64,000 bases of DNA from the NCBI RefSeq assembly GCF_024700075.1, contig NZ_JAJONE010000001.1, positions 2,012,001 to 2,076,000 on the forward strand, in the 5' to 3' direction. Position 1 is the first letter of the stretch. Every line of letters begins with the position of its first letter. Made by a program: the position numbers and the translations under genes. The stretch is from Hymenobacter sp. J193 (GTDB lineage Bacteria > Bacteroidota > Bacteroidia > Cytophagales > Hymenobacteraceae). This document shows, one piece after another, positions 18,974 through 27,163 of this stretch. The notes under the pieces are model-generated. The model saw only the letters and a list, made by a program, of their open reading frames with translations. It was not told the origin of the DNA and did no database searches.

Positions 18974-19726
18974 ATGAAAACCGCTACTTTCCTACTGTTG
19001 CCGCTCACCCTGCTGGGCACTCTGTCCTCGTTTCGGCCTGCTGCTCCCGCAGCCCCGGCCGGGTTGTCCGTAATGGCTACGGCCGTCCAGCGCGACGTAC
19101 GCGCGGTGGATGCTTTTCAGGAATTGTCCTTGGGTTTGCCGGCCGAGGTAATCGTGCGCCAAGGCAGTGAGCAGCGCGTGGAAATTGATGCCGCCGCCGA
19201 AGACCTCAAGCAGGTGGAAACCACGGTGAAAGACGGCCGCCTGCGCATCCGGCGACCCGAGAAAAGCGGCTTCCGCTGGACCGATGACTACAAGTTCAAG
19301 CAGCCGGTTAAAATCTACGTGACCATGACGACCGTCAAACTACTGAGCGTAAGCGGCTCGGGCTCCATCCGCACCGAAACGCCGGTGAAAGCCACCCAGC
19401 TCAAGCTGAGCATGAGCGGCTCGGGCCGCCTGCAGGTAAACGCGGTAACCGATGCCCTGACGACGTCTATTTCGGGCTCGGGCCGGATTCTGGTATCGGG
19501 CAGCGCCGACACCAACGACGTTTCCATCAGCGGCTCGGGGCGCATTGAGGCCCAGGACCTACGCACCAACTCTACCAGCGCCAGCATCAGCGGCTCGGGC
19601 AACTGCCGCGTGTACGCCAGCAAAACGCTGGATGCCCGCATCAGCGGCTCCGGCTCCATTGTGTACCAGGGCGGCGCACAGGTGTCGTCGCACATTGCCG
19701 GCTCGGGCTCGGTGCGCCGTGGCTAA
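18974..19726 (+). CDS. Head-GIN (DUF2807) secreted adhesin-like protein
   Basis: The protein has 250 residues with a signal peptide (MKTATFLLLPLTLLGTLSSF). After an N-terminal strand block (FQELSLGLPAEVIVRQGSEQ, EDLKQVETTV), the C-terminal half is a beta-helix built from repeats of SGSG about every 18-20 residues (LSVSGSGSIRTE, MSGSGRLQVN, ISGSGRILVS, ISGSGRIEAQ, ISGSGNCRVY, ISGSGSIVYQ). This is the DUF2807/head-GIN pattern, a predicted right-handed parallel beta-helix found in envelope proteins of Bacteroidota. Its function is unknown, and an adhesin or scaffold role is inference. Confidence 0.85.
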   Translation: MKTATFLLLPLTLLGTLSSFRPAAPAAPAGLSVMATAVQRDVRAVDAFQELSLGLPAEVIVRQGSEQRVEIDAAAEDLKQVETTVKDGRLRIRRPEKSGFRWTDDYKFKQPVKIYVTMTTVKLLSVSGSGSIRTETPVKATQLKLSMSGSGRLQVNAVTDALTTSISGSGRILVSGSADTNDVSISGSGRIEAQDLRTNSTSASISGSGNCRVYASKTLDARISGSGSIVYQGGAQVSSHIAGSGSVRRG

Positions 19727-19866
19727 GCTAGGCTGATTTAGCTGTACGCAGAGCCTTTTTCGGGCCGTTTCGCCGGGGGCGGAGCGGCCCGAAGTTTTTG
19801 GGAGTGGGCACTATCTGCTTACTTGCGGGCCGGTACCGGCTACGCAGCCGGGCCGCTCTTCGCATC

Positions 19867-20918
19867 ATGGCGCATTCCAGCACTAAACTTCCGGCCTGCG
19901 CAAACTGCGGGCACGCCTTCCAGCCCGAACAGCCCAACGAATTCTGCCCCAGCTGCGGGCAGCAGAACCACGATTTGAATGTGTCGTTCGGGCACGTGCT
20001 GGAAGAAACGCTGGAAGGCATTTTTCACTTCGACAGCAAGGTGTTCCGCACGGCCGGGCTGCTGCTGTTTCGGCCAGGCCAGCTCACGCGCCGCTTTATG
20101 CAGGGCCACCGCGTCGGCTACGTGCCGCCCATCCGGCTGTATGTGTTCATCAGCTTCGTGTTCTTTTTGTTCTCTCCCTGTTTAGCAGCCACTCCAGGGA
20201 AAAGGTGCTGGGGGTAGCAGAAAAGGCCAGCGTAGCGGCTGCGAGCCAGGGGCGGCAGAATATCGACTCACTGTTGGAGGCCCAGCACGTTGTTCTGTCG
20301 CCGAAGGATGCTGCCGCGCTCCGAAAGCTGGATACGGTGGCCAATCGCCAGGCCAATACCGGAGCCAGCTTGAACATAGGCAGTGTGAAGCTGCGAGCAG
20401 AGGAGATTCATGCCCTGCCCGAAGAGCCCAGTGTAGCCCAGTTGGATTCCTTTATTCGCACCAAAGGCGCAGAGCCTTCCGCCCTGAGCCGACTGATAGT
20501 GAAGCGGGCCATCCGCTGGCGCGATGCCACTACAGGCGACGTGGTTCACCAGTTGCTGCGGGCCGGGTCGGTGATGATGTTCCTGCTGATGCCGCTGGCG
20601 GCACTTCTACTGAAAGGCGCCTACGTGCGGCGTAAGAAACGCTATATCAGTCATCTGATTTTCACGATTCATCTGCACTGCTTTCTGTTTCTGTTCTTCT
20701 GCTTTTGGCTGGGCATAAGCGCTATACCCTACCTCGGAGGCCTTACTGAGTGGCTGTGGGTGGTACCGGTAGTATATTTCCTGGTAGCGCTGCGTAGCTT
20801 CTACGAACAGGGCTGGGGCAAAACACTGGCCAAATCCTTGTTGCTGGGGTTCACCTACTTTCTCACCCTGACGTTCTGCGTTGTCGGCGTGATTCTATTG
20901 GGCGTAGCCGTTTTCTAA
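19867..20918 (+). pseudogene. DUF3667 membrane protein gene with a frameshift
   Basis: The first part (from ATG 19867) encodes a zinc ribbon, CANCGH then CPSCGQ, and the DUF3667 core LEETLEGIFHFDSKVF and PGQLTRRFMQGHRVGYV, then leaves frame at about 20164-20180 and would stop at 20217. The rest of the protein (SSHSREKVLGVAEKA onward, with three or more membrane helices up to 20918) continues in the frame one base earlier. Adding back one base, for example in the CCC at 20176-20178 or the T run at 20164-20168, would restore one protein of about 350 residues. It could be a real null allele or a sequencing error. DUF3667 proteins have no known function. Confidence 0.75.
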
Positions 20919-20924
20919 GGCGTC

Positions 20925-21010
20925 AGTTGGTTGTTGATAGTTGTCAGGTGGGCAGAAACTATACAGCCGCGCTATCCCTATGCTAAACCTGACAACTGGC
21001 AACCGACATC
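20925..21010. repeat. Intergenic palindromic repeat of GTTGTCAG type
   Basis: Copies of a short unit resembling AGTTGTCAGG (20927-20948) are answered by an inverted set (CCTGACAACTGGCAACCGAC at 20986-21005). The pairing is imperfect. It occupies the gap between two convergent genes and is related in style to the repeat at 29599-29687. Confidence 0.45.
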
Positions 21011-21014
21011 TCCC

Positions 21015-21578
21015 TTACAGCCCGAAGATGCCGCCGCCTTTCTTCTTGTCTTTGCTCTTCGACTTTTTCTTGTCCTTGTCGGAGCCGAAGACGCCGAACA
21101 GGCCGCTGGACTTATCCTGGATGATGACGTAGCGCAGCGAGAAGCCCACCGGGAACCGCGCCCAGTCTTCGCCCCCGAACTCTACGCTGGGCTTGAAATC
21201 GGCGGAGAGCAACAGGCGCGTGAAGGCCACTTTATACTCTACCCCAATAATCCCGTCGAACCCGCCAAAGCCGCCGTTGTCTTTGTGCGTGCCTAGGTGG
21301 CCGCCGGCGCCCAGGTAGTAGTTGAGGCTGGGCCCCAACACCGGAAAGTGCCGCTCGGCCAGCACCGTGGCCGACAGCTCGCGGCTGCTGGCCAGGGCAA
21401 TACCTTCGAGAGTAGCCTTTTCCAGGATTTTCTGCTGCACCGTGAGGCCCAGGCTGCCGCTGCTGTAGCGGATGCCGCCGGCAGTACGGTATTTCTGAGC
21501 CTGCGCCCCCTGTGGGGCCAGCAGCCAAACCAAGACAAGAATGGCCCCCAGACGGCCTACCAAGCGAATCAAATTCAT
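21015..21578 (-). CDS. Putative outer-membrane beta-barrel protein with Lys-rich tail
   Basis: The protein has 187 residues with a signal peptide (LGAILVLVWLLAPQGAQAQ). The body has alternating strands and Gly-rich turns (YYLGAGGHLGTH, FGGFDGIIGVEYK) as in small porin-like proteins. Uniquely, the C-terminus carries a basic segment, DKDKKKSKSKDKKKGGG, after the barrel-like part; such lysine tails are unusual for barrels and would point to the periplasm or surface. The function is unknown. I preferred the ATG at 21578 because it starts the signal peptide. Confidence 0.6.
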   Translation of the reverse strand: MNLIRLVGRLGAILVLVWLLAPQGAQAQKYRTAGGIRYSSGSLGLTVQQKILEKATLEGIALASSRELSATVLAERHFPVLGPSLNYYLGAGGHLGTHKDNGGFGGFDGIIGVEYKVAFTRLLLSADFKPSVEFGGEDWARFPVGFSLRYVIIQDKSSGLFGVFGSDKDKKKSKSKDKKKGGGIFGL

Positions 21579-21733
21579 AACAACTACTATCAGAGGAAAG
21601 ACGGAACCCAAATGGCCGCGTACCGTTGAACGACTGCGGCGCGTGCAAAGTACGCGCCACTTGTTGGATTTAGCCAATATGTTCGGTAGAGCCCGTACCT
21701 TGCGGCCCGCTTCTCACCTCCCCGTTTTCTTCC

Positions 21734-22681
21734 GTGTATCTTCACCATCTGGCCTATTATCTACCCACGCAGGTAGTTACCAACGAACATTTTACCCAGC
21801 TCAACGGCCTGTCGCACGAGTGGATTATGGAGCGCACCGGTATCCGCGAAAGGCGCAAAGCCGGGCCGGGCGAGAATACCAACACCATGGCCATTGAGGC
21901 CACCCGCCGCACGCTGGCCGAAGCCCCTGCCTTCCCGGCCGAGCAGATAGACCTCATCGTAGGCGCCACCTACACGCCCCACGACACCATTGTGACGCTG
22001 GCCCACGCCGTGCAGCACGCCATCGACGTGGCCGATATTCAGGTGGTGAGCATTTCCTCGGCTTGCTCCTCGCTGCTGAACGCGGTGGAAATCGTGGAAG
22101 GCTACTTCGCCATGGGCAAGGCCACCCGGGCGTTGGTAGTGGTATCGGAGCACAATACGGCCTACAACAACGAGGAAGATACCATGGCCGGCCACCTCTG
22201 GGGCGACGGCGCCGCCACGCTGCTTATTTCCAAGGAGCGCCTGCACGAAAACGACCTGCGCATTGTGGACGTGAAAACCGGCGGCGCGGCTACCATGGGC
22301 AAGGCCACCACCAGCGTGACGCTGAAACCCGTGGAGCGCGGTCTGGTTATGCCCCACGGCCGCGACGTATTCACGCACGCCTGCCAATACATGGCCCGCG
22401 TTACCCGGGAAATCGTGGAGCGCAACGGCCTTACCATTCCCGATATCAACTACCTGATTCCGCACCAGGCCAACCAGCGCATCACCAACAATGTGCTGCA
22501 AAATCTGGAGCTGCCCGAAGCCTGCGCCGTGTCCAACATCGAGCGGCTCGGCAACACGGGCTGCGCCGGCGCCGCCATTGGCCTGGCCGACACCCTACCC
22601 CAGCTGACGCCCGGTCAACGGGTGGTGGTTACGGTGTTCGGGGGTGGCTACTCGTTTGGCGCCATGCTGCTGGAGCGCTAG
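21734..22681 (+). CDS. 3-oxoacyl-ACP synthase III (KAS III) family protein
   Basis: The protein has 315 residues with the full KAS III triad: the nucleophilic Cys in SISSACSSLLNAV, the His in LIPHQANQRI and the Asn in LGNTGCAGA. FabH starts fatty acid synthesis by condensing acetyl-CoA with malonyl-ACP; Bacteroidota carry several paralogues, some used for branched primers or secondary lipids, and no other fatty acid gene stands nearby, so I leave the symbol blank. The only in-frame start that gives the family N-terminus (YLHHLAYYLPTQVVTNEHF) is GTG at 21734. The stop is 3 bases before the stop of the convergent metalloprotease gene. Confidence 0.9.
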   Translation: MYLHHLAYYLPTQVVTNEHFTQLNGLSHEWIMERTGIRERRKAGPGENTNTMAIEATRRTLAEAPAFPAEQIDLIVGATYTPHDTIVTLAHAVQHAIDVADIQVVSISSACSSLLNAVEIVEGYFAMGKATRALVVVSEHNTAYNNEEDTMAGHLWGDGAATLLISKERLHENDLRIVDVKTGGAATMGKATTSVTLKPVERGLVMPHGRDVFTHACQYMARVTREIVERNGLTIPDINYLIPHQANQRITNNVLQNLELPEACAVSNIERLGNTGCAGAAIGLADTLPQLTPGQRVVVTVFGGGYSFGAMLLER

Positions 22682-22684
22682 GCG

Positions 22685-24796
22685 CTACGGCCCCAGCAAC
22701 ACCAGCGGCACCGCGCCCCGGTGCCCGGCCTGATCATCCCAGCGCACCAGGTACCAGCCACTGCGCAGGCCCGGCGGCAGCCGCAGCGGCAGCACGTTGT
22801 AGCCCGCCTGCAGCAGCGTGGCCTGCACGCTTAGTTTGCGCCCGGCCGCATCATACAGCCGCAGCACCAGCGTAGCCCCCTTGTCGGCCAGAATCTGGAC
22901 CTGCGGGGTAGTGCCAGCACTCACCGGATTCGGGTACAGTTTCAGCTGATTTACGGCCACGGAGCCGTCGGTTACCAGTTGGGGGCCGGTGTAGTCGGTT
23001 TCGCCGGAAGGCCGCACCAGCCCGATGCGGTAGTACACCAGCCCGCCGGGTGCCTGCGCATCAAGCAGCTGGTAGGCGGGGCCACCCGTGGAAGCCACGC
23101 GGCCCAGCCCAATCCAGTTGGTGGTATCGGCGCTGCGCTCCACCACAAACTCCTGCACAAAGCACTCATCGGTTGTGGTCCAGGCCACGTTCACCTGGCC
23201 GGCCGCTATGGTTTCGGGGGTTACCGTTGCCAGCGGGGCGGGCAGCATAGGCTGGGCGCTGCACCCGAGGCTGCGGAAGCTTCGGGTGCGGAGCACAAAG
23301 CGCCCACCGGCCACCTCACTTGCGGGGTTCAGCTCCCGGCTCACCTGTCGCGCCCCAATGGCGTAGTGCATGATGGCGCCCGGCAGAATAAGGTGGGAAA
23401 GCTGCTGCGCGTGGCCCAGCTCGTGCACCACCACCGACTCGAAGTCGAACTGGCTGCCAGTGGGCGCGGCTGGCCCGAACTGCCAACTCTGTGCGTCGTC
23501 GAACTCCATGTCGATTTCCTTCACGGTGAAAACCACGCTGCCATTGGGGCGGCGGCAGCCTTCGTAGTAGCTGGTGGTGCGGCCCAGCACGCGGGCCGGC
23601 AACTGGTTTTCGTTGTCGAAGCCCAGACCATTGGCCTCATCATCTTCGGCGACGGAGCCGGTGCGCTGGTCGCCTAGCTCCCAGTTTACGCCCGTCTGGC
23701 AGCGCCAGGTGGCGAGGGCGCGCCGAAAGGCGTCGGCCGCCCCTGCTCGGCTGGTAAAGTTGGCTACCGGCTGAAAAGTATAGCCGCCCCGGTCGTTGTC
23801 GTTGATGTGGTTGGGCCGCACGATTTCGTTGGTGCTGGCTTGCACGGTGCTCACGGCATATACCACCGTCAGCGTTTCCGTACTTACCGCTTCCTCCCGG
23901 GTGTTGCTCACCACTTTCACCGGCCCGCTGCCGGCGGTATTTTTTTCGAGGCTGAATGAAGGCACCTTCACCCGAATCTGCGTATCGGTCCAGCTCACGT
24001 AGTCTGAATCCTGGGGCTTTACTTCGGTTTTGCCACCGTCGTCGGCATTCTTGAACGCGACGTAGCCGCTGCCCCGGCTGCCACCAAAGCCACTGCCGCT
24101 GATGGTGAGCACCGCGCCGGTACCCGCCGTGATGCTCAGGGGGCTGAGCGTGGCTACTACGGCCTGTTCCTGCCGGGCCGGGCGAACGACCCGGTTCAGC
24201 GAATTGGCTAGCACTACGTTGGCCTGCTGCTCCCGCACCCGACCAGTGCCTGCCTGGGCCTGCACCTGCGCATAAAAACCGGGGCTGATGCGGCCGTACT
24301 GCCGGAAAGTTTCGGTGGCCGTTCCCTCGGCCAGGCTGTAGCGAATAACGCCCTGCTCACTGCCGTAGGCCATCCAGCTACCGGATGCGCCAGTACCGGG
24401 CAGCAACGAAGCGGTCAGGAAGAATACCCCTTGCTCGCCGGGCGTAAGGCGCAGCGTATTGGTAAGAACTTGCTGGTTTAGGCCCACCGTACCGCCTTCC
24501 GTCAGCACCGTAATAGTAGCCCCTGGTGCCCCCTTCCATACCTTATATATACGTAGCCGATGGGCGGTGTAAATGCGGCGGTGGCGGGCATCCCAGAACC
24601 CGAGTGCGTCCAGCACTTCCCCTTCCACAATGAGGCTGGCCTGAGCGGAACGCACGGCCGGGTCAAGCGGAAGCAGCAGGCAATGCGCCTCCGAAAAACC
24701 GGGAGCAACCTGCGTCGGCTGGGCCTGAGCCAGGGGCAGACAGGTAAGCGCACATAATACGGCGGCCGACAGCCGCGAGAGGAAACGTCGGAGCAT
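22685..24796 (-). CDS. Secreted zinc metalloprotease with IPT/TIG domain and T9SS sorting domain
   Basis: The protein has 703 residues. It has a signal peptide (about 1-25), a beta-rich N-terminal part, an IPT/TIG Ig-like domain (about 215-310, with LSITAGTGAVLTISGSGFGG) and a catalytic region with the metzincin zinc site HELGHAQQLSH followed by a GAIMHY Met-turn. A fibronectin-like domain follows (about 515-610). The last 75 residues are a type IX secretion (T9SS type A) sorting domain (LKLYPNPVS, then LYDAAGRKL and SGWYLVRW). It should be exported by T9SS and attached to or released from the cell surface as a protease of the M10/M43 kind. Substrate unknown. Confidence 0.85.
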   Translation of the reverse strand: MLRRFLSRLSAAVLCALTCLPLAQAQPTQVAPGFSEAHCLLLPLDPAVRSAQASLIVEGEVLDALGFWDARHRRIYTAHRLRIYKVWKGAPGATITVLTEGGTVGLNQQVLTNTLRLTPGEQGVFFLTASLLPGTGASGSWMAYGSEQGVIRYSLAEGTATETFRQYGRISPGFYAQVQAQAGTGRVREQQANVVLANSLNRVVRPARQEQAVVATLSPLSITAGTGAVLTISGSGFGGSRGSGYVAFKNADDGGKTEVKPQDSDYVSWTDTQIRVKVPSFSLEKNTAGSGPVKVVSNTREEAVSTETLTVVYAVSTVQASTNEIVRPNHINDNDRGGYTFQPVANFTSRAGAADAFRRALATWRCQTGVNWELGDQRTGSVAEDDEANGLGFDNENQLPARVLGRTTSYYEGCRRPNGSVVFTVKEIDMEFDDAQSWQFGPAAPTGSQFDFESVVVHELGHAQQLSHLILPGAIMHYAIGARQVSRELNPASEVAGGRFVLRTRSFRSLGCSAQPMLPAPLATVTPETIAAGQVNVAWTTTDECFVQEFVVERSADTTNWIGLGRVASTGGPAYQLLDAQAPGGLVYYRIGLVRPSGETDYTGPQLVTDGSVAVNQLKLYPNPVSAGTTPQVQILADKGATLVLRLYDAAGRKLSVQATLLQAGYNVLPLRLPPGLRSGWYLVRWDDQAGHRGAVPLVLLGP

Positions 24797-24886
24797 ACAC
24801 AGTCAGGGAAGGCGGAGGCGGGCAGGTTCGTTTTCCATACGCAGCACAGCCCGGACCAGTCACCGGGTGCGGGCTATTTATTTCCG

Positions 24887-25795
24887 CTAAAACAAGCTGC
24901 CTTGTACCGGCTGCGGAATGATGCGCGGCGGCTCCAGTACCAGGCCAGTGCGGGCAGTGAGCTGCGCCATGAAGTGCTGCGTCCAGAGCGGGGAGTGCAT
25001 AATATCTTTCTGGTGCACAAAGAAGTACACGGTTTGCAGCCCTGCGGCCAGCCAGTCGGCTATGCGGGCGGCCCAGTCGTCGGCGCGGCGGTAGTCGCTT
25101 GGCACCAGGCCGTGGCCGTTGAAGCGCACCAGGGCTGTAGCTGTTGTCAGCCGCATATGCAGCACGTCGCGGCGGCCGGCCACATCCGTTAGTACCAGCG
25201 TTTTGCCCAGGGCTTCCAGCATCTCAAACACGGCTTCGCGCAGGCCGGCATCGGTGTACCAGCCGGGGTGGCGCAGCTCTACTGCCAGGGGCACGGTCGT
25301 AGGAAAATCGAGCAGGTAGCGCTCCAGCCGGGGCAGGCTTTCGGGGCCGAAGGTGGGCGGCAGCTGGAGAAACGCCGTTCCCAGGTTGGGGCCCAGCTCC
25401 TCAATGGCCCGGCAGAACGTGAGCGTCAGGTCGTCGGCGTTGTAGAGCTGCCGCTCGTGGCTGATGCTCTGGGGCAGTTTGGGGCAGAACCGAAAATGCG
25501 CCGGCACGGCGGCCTTCCACTTGCGCACGGTGGGCGCATCGGGGATGCGGTAGTGTGTGGTATTCAGCTCGATGCTGTTGAACTGCCGCGCATAGTAGCT
25601 CAGAAACTCGGCGTCTTTGATACCCGCCGGGAAGTAGTTGCCCAGCCAGGATTTATTGGTCCAGATAGGGCAACCTACGAAGATGGCCGGCGGTTGTGGG
25701 GTGCCCGCGCGGGCCAGGGCGGCAGCCGTGCCGGGGTGGTCGGGCGGGAGGCGAAAATCAACGTAGCGCAGGTCGGAGAGGCGGCCAAAATCCAT
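24887..25795 (-). CDS. DUF72 domain protein (YecE-like)
   Basis: The protein has 302 residues from the ATG giving MDFGRLSDLRYVDF; an upstream extension to 25879 is open but not family-like. DUF72 hallmarks are present: FVGCPIWTNKSWLGNYFP, the FNSIELNTTHYRIP strand, FRFCPKLPQSISH, FLQLPPTFGP, AVELRHPGWY and VRFNGHG. The fold is a TIM-barrel, and the function is unproven. It is monocistronic. Confidence 0.88.
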   Translation of the reverse strand: MDFGRLSDLRYVDFRLPPDHPGTAAALARAGTPQPPAIFVGCPIWTNKSWLGNYFPAGIKDAEFLSYYARQFNSIELNTTHYRIPDAPTVRKWKAAVPAHFRFCPKLPQSISHERQLYNADDLTLTFCRAIEELGPNLGTAFLQLPPTFGPESLPRLERYLLDFPTTVPLAVELRHPGWYTDAGLREAVFEMLEALGKTLVLTDVAGRRDVLHMRLTTATALVRFNGHGLVPSDYRRADDWAARIADWLAAGLQTVYFFVHQKDIMHSPLWTQHFMAQLTARTGLVLEPPRIIPQPVQGSLF

Positions 25796-26077
25796 GCGGC
25801 AACTTACGGCAAAAACCGCCGGCCGGCTACCCTTACTCCCATAGCTATTTTTTCGGACCTGTGCAACCAACCGTTTCAACTAGCCAGCCGCCAAATGACA
25901 AAATTTTTTAACCGTCGGATTATCTTATTTATACGTGCTCCGGCCAGTGGCCCCTATATAATGCAAAAAAACGCGCTACCCAATCCAAAGCGCTATTTTA
26001 TTTGCTCGACAGTACATATATTTTGTGCAAATATTCTATAAAAAGGACAAAAAACCACCCTATGCCAGGTCCGTCGA

Positions 26078-26120
26078 TTTGGGCGTTGCCAAAAGCTTTT
26101 GCACACTGCCAGTAGTTTTG
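26078..26120 (+). promoter_or_regulatory. Putative promoter of rlpA
   Basis: TAGTTTTG at 26113-26120 fits the -7 box, with TTTG (26078) and TTG (26086) upstream at somewhat long spacing. The 352-bp gap upstream of rlpA is AT-rich compared with its surroundings (for example about 25896-26060) and also holds the near match TATATTTTG near 26016. It shows no coding signal. Confidence 0.4.
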
Positions 26121-26147
26121 TCCCGCTCACCAACGCAACGAACACCT

Positions 26148-26957
26148 ATGAAGTTTGTCTACCGAATGGATGTCTCGGCCTTGATGATAGCGCTGATTCT
26201 AGTGCTACTCTCAGCTCCGACGACCGGGGCCTGGGCCCGCACCAGCACCGCAGAAGAAGTTCCGGCCAAGAAAGCTACCCGCAAAACCGTGCTCAAAGGC
26301 CGCGCCTCCTGGTACGGCCGGGAACACCAGGGCCACCGCACCAGCAACGGGGAGCGGTTCGACCGGAACCAGTACACCTGCGCCCACAAAACCCTGCCAT
26401 TCGGGACCCGGTTGCGCGTCACCAATCCCCAAACCGGTAAAGCCGTCGTTGTGCGCGTTTCGGACCGCGGCCCGTTTCGTCACCAGCGCATTCTGGATTT
26501 GTCCGAAATTGCGGCCCGCCCGCTGGGCATCGTCACGCACGGGGCCGTATCAGTTATAGCCGAAGTAGTATCGCCGAATACGCCCCTGGGCCCCACTAAT
26601 GCTCCTACCGACCTGGCTGCGCTGGCCGCCGACTCTACCATCACCAGTCTGGTTACCATAATTGAGCCGGGTGCTACTGAAGCCGCCGACGTGGTGAAAG
26701 TAGCCGAGCCGGCTCCCACCTTTATTGTACAGGCCGGTACCTTCGGCGACGTGCGCAACGCCCAGGCCGTGCAAAGCAAGATTCTGGCCCTCGACAACAA
26801 GCTGAGTGTGCGCGTAGCCACCAACCTGCAGGAAGGCAAGCCCCTGAACCGTGTGATTGTGGAAGGCCTCGCCGACCGCGCCGCCGCCGAAACTGTGCAG
26901 AAGCGTCTTCAGCAGTGGGGCATTGCCGGACTCGTGCGTCAGAAAGAGAACTTATAA
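26148..26957 (+). CDS. rlpA: RlpA-family septal ring protein with SPOR domain
   Basis: The protein has 269 residues: a signal peptide (about 1-28), a double-psi beta-barrel RlpA domain (about 50-140: ASWYGREHQGHRTSNGERFD, TLPFGTRLRVTN, VVVRVSDRGPF, RILDLSEIAA), a Thr/Ala-rich linker, and a C-terminal SPOR domain (about 190-265: FIVQAGTFGDVRNAQAVQSK). RlpA acts on glycan strands denuded of stem peptides at the division septum, and SPOR targets it there. The catalytic Asp lies in SDRGPF. A terminator follows, and the gene stands alone. Confidence 0.92.
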   Translation: MKFVYRMDVSALMIALILVLLSAPTTGAWARTSTAEEVPAKKATRKTVLKGRASWYGREHQGHRTSNGERFDRNQYTCAHKTLPFGTRLRVTNPQTGKAVVVRVSDRGPFRHQRILDLSEIAARPLGIVTHGAVSVIAEVVSPNTPLGPTNAPTDLAALAADSTITSLVTIIEPGATEAADVVKVAEPAPTFIVQAGTFGDVRNAQAVQSKILALDNKLSVRVATNLQEGKPLNRVIVEGLADRAAAETVQKRLQQWGIAGLVRQKENL

Positions 26958-26979
26958 GTAGCCTGCGCTTCGTTACTTG

Positions 26980-27019
26980 AAAGCCCGCCGGACGCCTTGG
27001 TCGTTCGGCGGGCTTTTTT
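26980..27019 (+). terminator. Rho-independent terminator
   Basis: AAGCCCGCCG pairs with CGGCGGGCTT, followed by a T run, 22 bp past the rlpA stop. Confidence 0.88.
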
Positions 27020-27163
27020 CTGCCCGCGGCTTCAGGCAACGCCCAGAATACGGGCAGGTTTTAGCGCATCGAACTCCTCACCAGGACTGGCAGGGGCGAG
27101 CAGTGTTTGCGCGGGGCGTTTTTTTGTCGGATGTTCAGGGCGGGCTTTTCCCACTTACTGCCT

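Noticed and set aside
20160..20182. Programmed -1 frameshifting in the DUF3667 gene
   Set aside because: The T-run context is not a standard slippery heptamer and I saw no stimulatory hairpin just downstream.
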